This document shows positions 18,809 through 21,952 of a DNA stretch of 21,952 bases, one piece after another (positions within the stretch are counted from its first letter, which is position 1; every line of letters starts with the position of its first letter). The translations under genes and the position numbers were made by a program. Location of the stretch: contig CAMPET010000370.1 in assembly GCA_946803715.1 (NCBI GenBank), forward strand, positions 31,602-53,553, in the 5' to 3' direction. Below the pieces are notes generated by a model. The model was given only the letters and a program-made list of their open reading frames with translations. It did not search any database and was not told where the DNA came from. This DNA comes from Beroe ovata. Taxonomy: Eukaryota; Ctenophora; Nuda; Beroida; Beroidae.

Positions 18809-18886
18809 ATAATTGCTCTCGCAGCTGCTGTCTCCTCTAATAACTCGAAGGTTCCTTGTTTGATACTCCTCGCTATTTCTTCCTCA
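18809..18886 (-). CDS. Candidate short exon, unidentified gene
   Basis: A 78-bp stretch on the - strand encodes EEEIARSIKQGTFELLEETA then AARAI, a strongly helical, charged peptide. It ends at a GTAGAT donor in a phase compatible with the exon at 18012. The acceptor (GATGGCAG) lacks a pyrimidine tract, which weakens the call. The opposite strand has a 65-codon frame of lower quality. Confidence 0.35.
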
Positions 18887-18942
18887 CTGCCATCTTATTT
18901 CGTGTGCTGATATTGTTGTGAATGTCGATACAACGCAGCAAG

Positions 18943-18995
18943 TTTGGAATTTCTTGCTTTGAATTTCTCACTTTGAATTTCTTTCTTTGAATATT
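18943..18995 (+). repeat. 14-bp tandem repeat, TTTGAATTTCTTTC type
   Basis: Three full units and one partial. Just downstream AAAGAATTCT is also duplicated (19038-19060). Confidence 0.8.
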
Positions 18996-19410
18996 AGCGT
19001 GAAGCAAAAGTATGGACTGTTGTATTGGGTTCTATGAAAGAATTCTAAAAGAATTCTAAAAGTGATGTAAGTACAATAATTATCTAAGTATAATTATTTG
19101 AGTTTTCAAACTATTTAACATCCACCGCTATTAGTAAATTCTACTTACAGTGCGGACTGTCATATTGTAGGGCTATATTCTATAAATAGTTATAGAATAT
19201 GTTTTCAGAAGGAGACCAAAAAGGAAGCCCATGGCCAGTGGCCACTGTGGTCCCATAGCCCGTAAGTTACCTCTTTTTATCTAGGTACTCACAAGCGATA
19301 TGTTTTCTTGTCGGCCTTGATTATTCGTAACTAGCTTTTCTAGAGTGCTAGCCACAAACTGTAGTTTTTATTACAACTTTTAATGTCAGTTAATAGTTAA
19401 TTGGTTTCAG

Positions 19411-19560
19411 GAGGAGGACACCAGCCCCGAGATCAGCCCCGCTTCCAGGCCCAGCGCCTACCCTCCTAGAGAGGCAGCCCCAACTGCCTCTATAGCCCCA
19501 AGGCCGTCTAGCCCCGATCCCCATCGGGTACGGCCTGTGGCCGTGGTGCGGCCATTTCGA
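19411..19560 (+). CDS. Candidate proline-rich internal exon
   Basis: The acceptor TTGGTTTCAG and donor GTGAGTG bound exactly 150 bp, a symmetric phase 0-0 exon. Only frame 0 on this strand is open; it encodes EEDTSPEISPASRPSAYPPR followed by more Pro/Ala/Ser/Arg-rich sequence ending VVRPFR. Such low-complexity segments are typical of disordered linkers, so function cannot be read. A possible upstream exon (19209-19261, AG and GTAAGT borders) does not match its phase. The opposite strand is also open, so strand rests on the splice signals. Confidence 0.42.
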
Positions 19561-19601
19561 GTGAGTGAATTTTTCTTGCAATCAAAATACAAACATACAT
19601 A

Positions 19602-19795
19602 TTATTCAGTATTCACATTAAACATACACCTCTTGACATACATATTCACATACACACACAAACTTATACATATACATACACATACATACACATATACATA
19701 CACATACACACATACATATACATCTACATATACATAAACACATACACACACACAAACATATACATACACATACACTCATACACTCACATACATAT
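19602..19795 (+). repeat. CATA/CACA microsatellite
   Basis: Long imperfect (ACATAC)n and (CA)n tract. The open frame across it (His/Thr/Tyr codons) is an artefact. Confidence 0.95.
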
Positions 19796-19803
19796 TATAT
19801 AAG

Positions 19804-19978
19804 CTTTAAAACCGGAAGACGAATACTTTATGAAATATAATGCACGAAGACCGCAGGGCTGAGTGCATTATATTCTGATTGAATCACGAGCTGAAAGCGA
19901 GTGATTCAATCACAAATAAAACACGACCGAAGGGAGTGTTTTATTTTTTTCATAAAGTATGAATCTGAGGTTTTAAAG
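19804..19978 (+). mobile_element. Branched foldback element with three internal hairpins
   Basis: Outer arms CTTTAAAACC (19804-19813) and GGTTTTAAAG (19969-19978), then ATACTTTATGAAA (19823-19835) and its complement (19948-19960), close a multibranch structure. Inside are stems 19834-19845/19863-19874 (12 bp, sharing two bases with the outer arm), 19876-19887/19901-19912 (12 bp) and 19914-19924/19936-19946 (11 bp). Each hairpin has GA opposite GA above the stem; two end in a GAA triloop. It encodes no protein. It could be a foldback transposon, a structured RNA gene or a single-strand DNA structure. Confidence 0.82.
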
Positions 19979-20380
19979 GTTATAAAGAATCCGAGAAGTG
20001 TTTCAATGTGAAAACGGACAGAAACGATCATTCTGAATGAGTAGGTTGACGAATGGTGCGAAAATGGTTATCGCCTTTTTCAGTCAATTACGGGCAGTGT
20101 GATCAGCAGTTTCAACAGGAAATGAACACATTGACGTCATTATCCAATATCTGCCCTTCAAAAAATTTTCACGTCATCGTATTTTCTCTTGGATCATTGA
20201 TATCCATCTGTTTTCATAATGTTCACCTACACATTATAAACTCTGTAAAGTACGGCAACTGCTGTGCATTATGAGGATCCCTTATAATTTTTAGCGTGCA
20301 TTACGAGATCTGTAAAATGATACTCAGCGTGTTTTAAAAAAATCACTATATCCCGGCGAACTTTATGAAAATTATGTCCG
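19979..20380. other. No gene seen
   Basis: AT-rich spacer between the foldback element and the TATGCTACAA repeat cluster. A 73-codon frame at 20053-20274 has no supporting signals. Confidence 0.4.
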
Positions 20381-20640
20381 TATGCTACAAATACGCCTTT
20401 AAAGACGACCTCAGCTTTAAATTTAAAGACGACCTCAGCTTTACGAAATCGATATAAAATTTGGGGTATGCTACAAAAATTTAAAGGTCAGCTTTATGTT
20501 TAAAGCTGAGGTCAGCTTTTTCGATAAAGGGCACCTCAACTTTATCATTTTTTCTCGTATGCTACAAAAATTTAAAGACGAGCTGACCTTAAAAAATGGT
20601 TGTGCCCATATAAGGAGAATAATGACGCCTTATATGGCAC
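20381..20640 (+). repeat. Mosaic repeat cluster, TATGCTACAA and TTTAAAGACGACCTCAGC
   Basis: TATGCTACAA recurs at 20381, 20467 and 20558 (spacing 86 and 91 bp). AAAGACGACCTCAGCTTTA occurs twice, 24 bp apart (20401, 20425). Its complement TTTAAAGCTGAGGTC lies at 20499-20513, so the cluster can fold back. It ends with a hairpin of GTGCC(C)ATATAAGG and CCTTATATGGCAC arms (20605-20642). Confidence 0.8.
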
Positions 20641-20642
20641 AT

Positions 20643-21080
20643 CAGGTCTATTTGCTCGTGAGCTTCGGTGTTTATGCATACGCATGATATTTTAACTGAT
20701 TTATTGATCGGTGCTTATCAATCTAGATCATTGAAGCTAGTTAACCGACCTAATTTGAGATTAGCCCCATCCGCAAAACTGCTCAGAACCAATCAAGTTC
20801 ATCACCGGTGTTTGTTTGTTTGCAGTAATTGTTTCCCTGCACGTGCACGTATTCGAATTCGTCATCAGTGGGTTTGGTACGTCATTTTTGTCATTGTCGT
20901 TATTTCAGAGGTACTTCTTGAAATATAAACATAAAGACATTTTGTCTGGGCGTTTACTCGCTGTAATTTTACTCCAATTTTACTCTTTAAAATTGAATAT
21001 CAGTTTTACCCGAGTCCTTAGAAAAGTTGGCTTTGAAAATCGTACGCCCCGCTATTTACGCTTTCAAGGCGAAATGGGGG
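20643..21080. other. No supported gene
   Basis: Two overlapping frames of 86 and 91 codons exist. One contains an acceptor-like TTATTTCAG near 20900-20909 followed by RYFLKYKHKDILSGRLLAVI, but there is no second splice site or recognisable domain. Confidence 0.3.
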
Positions 21081-21082
21081 CA

Positions 21083-21199
21083 GGACTGTAGGTCGGGGGA
21101 CTGTAGGTCGGGGGACTGTAGGTCGGCGGACTATAGGTCGGCGGACTGTAGGTCGGCAGCAGGACTGTAGGTCGGGAGCAGGACTCTAGGTCGGGAGCT
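21083..21199 (+). repeat. 15/19-bp minisatellite, GGACTGTAGGTCGGG
   Basis: Seven units: four of 15 bp, then three carrying an extra AGCA-type extension (19, 19 and 18 bp), showing a second-order unit at the right end. Confidence 0.92.
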
Positions 21200-21384
21200 A
21201 CGCTAATGAGGTTTCTAACATGCATGTAGGGTTAATACATCGGTAGTACAAGGACTCTGTGTAGGCAGCTTTAGCGCGGTTTAACCACAGTTAGATATAA
21301 TTCAGGGCACCTTCGCTTCATTTTCACTACCCATGATTTCATCAGATCCTATGATTTGATCAGGCAGAGACTGAGAGCACGTAA

Positions 21385-21470
21385 TGTGACCCGCGGTGTG
21401 ATTGCTGACACCATTACAGACCTATAGTTGGCTGACATCATGTGACCTGCTGTGTGATTGCTGACACCAT
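21385..21470 (+). repeat. Direct repeat, 30 bp at 56-bp spacing
   Basis: TGTGACCCGCGGTGTGATTG then CTGACACCAT (21385-21414) recurs at 21441-21470 with two differences. A third CTGACACCAT lies at 21488-21497. It lies immediately upstream of the MULE transposase fragment. Confidence 0.85.
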
Positions 21471-21506
21471 CCCTTACTGCTCGTTACCTGACACCATGCT
21501 AATTCG

Positions 21507-21952
21507 TGAGGATCTCATCCCAAGAAGGAAACGAGGTCTCATGCATTCCAACATCTTGTTGCCGCCAACTCAATCCTGCATAACGACCCTCCTCCTCCTC
21601 CTCCACTCCACCCTGCACCCTCTTGTAATCCTACCCCTCCTCCCCCTAGTGATACCTCCATCAAGATCATCCAGGGCAGGACCCTCACTTCCAAATCCCT
21701 CCTTGCGATGGTTCCTGTCTCTGATGTGCCCGATGCCTTCGCCGCCATCTCGGAATCCATCCCCCTCACCCTGGACCTTGACCCCTTCCTGGGCTACTTC
21801 GAGAGGACTTGGGTCAGTGGTTCGAGCGGTCGACGTGCACGATTCCCTCCTGAGACCTGGAATCAGACCGACAGGGTGGAGTCTGGGATGAGCAGAACAA
21901 ACAACTTCTGCGAGTCCTTCAACAGGACCTTTTCCGATGTTGTGGGGCACGC
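21507..21952 (+). CDS. MULE-type transposase, partial
   Basis: An open frame runs from the stop at 21504-21506 off the window end (148 codons, no ATG before 21708). Its second half carries MULE landmarks: LLAMVPVSDVPDAFAAISES, LDPFLGYFERTWV, RARFPPETWNQTDRVESGMS and RTNNFCESFNRTF. The motifs correspond to the ...FVPVDDV..AF..L, YFE.TW/Y.G, FP...WN and RTNN..E.....F patterns seen after the catalytic core of MULE-like DDE transposases in invertebrates (from memory, not a search). The first half has a poly-Pro stretch and no recognisable catalytic core, so the upstream DDE region is missing, in earlier exons, or lost. No start or terminal inverted repeat is visible, so I cannot say if it is active, decayed or domesticated. 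Confidence 0.7.

Noticed and set aside
19209-19261. Upstream exon to the proline-rich exon
   Set aside because: Borders look real (AG and GTAAGT), but the only frame open through the donor ends out of phase with the frame open at 19411.
20816-21091. 91-codon hydrophobic frame
   Set aside because: Overlaps another frame, has no second splice site or recognisable domain, and ends in the minisatellite start.
21539-21950. Two - strand frames at the right end
   Set aside because: They are shadows of the transposase frame, whose + strand motifs are clear.

Overview
The window looks like nuclear DNA from an invertebrate animal, possibly an early-branching lineage such as a sponge. Genes are split by short introns (about 75-350 bp) with GT/AG borders. 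There are long (TG)n/(CA)n and CATA microsatellites, several families of palindromic transposon relics, and one gene recognisable as FBXO47, an animal F-box family. Single N bases occur at 5305, 7042, 12863 and 18302. No tRNA, rRNA, CRISPR or bacterial operon structure is visible. The sponge placement is a guess from compactness and divergence only.

Layout. (1) 1-2402: a (TG)n tract, then a + strand coiled-coil gene in five phase-compatible exons. (2) 2403-7660: an accessory block with no convincing genes. It holds three copies (A, B, C) of one long repeat containing telomere-like TTAGGG/CCCTAA stretches. A and B are inverted, and B and C are direct. The block also holds palindromic MITE-like elements, one 92-bp MITE with an 8-bp target duplication, an 11-bp minisatellite, and a GC-rich hairpin array. 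(3) 7945-9837: an FBXO47-like gene, + strand, five exons, 456 aa. (4) 11381-13010: a four-EF-hand calmodulin-like gene on the - strand, convergent with FBXO47, with an Asn/Ser-rich N-terminal extension and a CA microsatellite in its first intron. (5) 13011-19600: mostly non-coding, with scattered orphan exon candidates on both strands, two further copies of the 92-bp MITE family, and a nested repeat ending in a perfect 25-bp palindrome. (6) 19600-21952: a CATA microsatellite, a branched foldback element with three internal hairpins, a repeat cluster, a 15-bp minisatellite, and the end of a MULE-type transposase running off the window.

The most unusual signal is a shared hairpin design. At 7310-7383 (read on the - strand) and at 19823-19960 (+ strand), hairpins with unrelated stem sequences share one plan: outer stem, GA opposite GA, inner stem, and a small loop that is GAA in four of five cases. 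Nothing ties the three recognised genes into one pathway. FBXO47 is a germline SCF-type factor, the EF-hand protein a calcium sensor, and the coiled-coil protein is unidentified.
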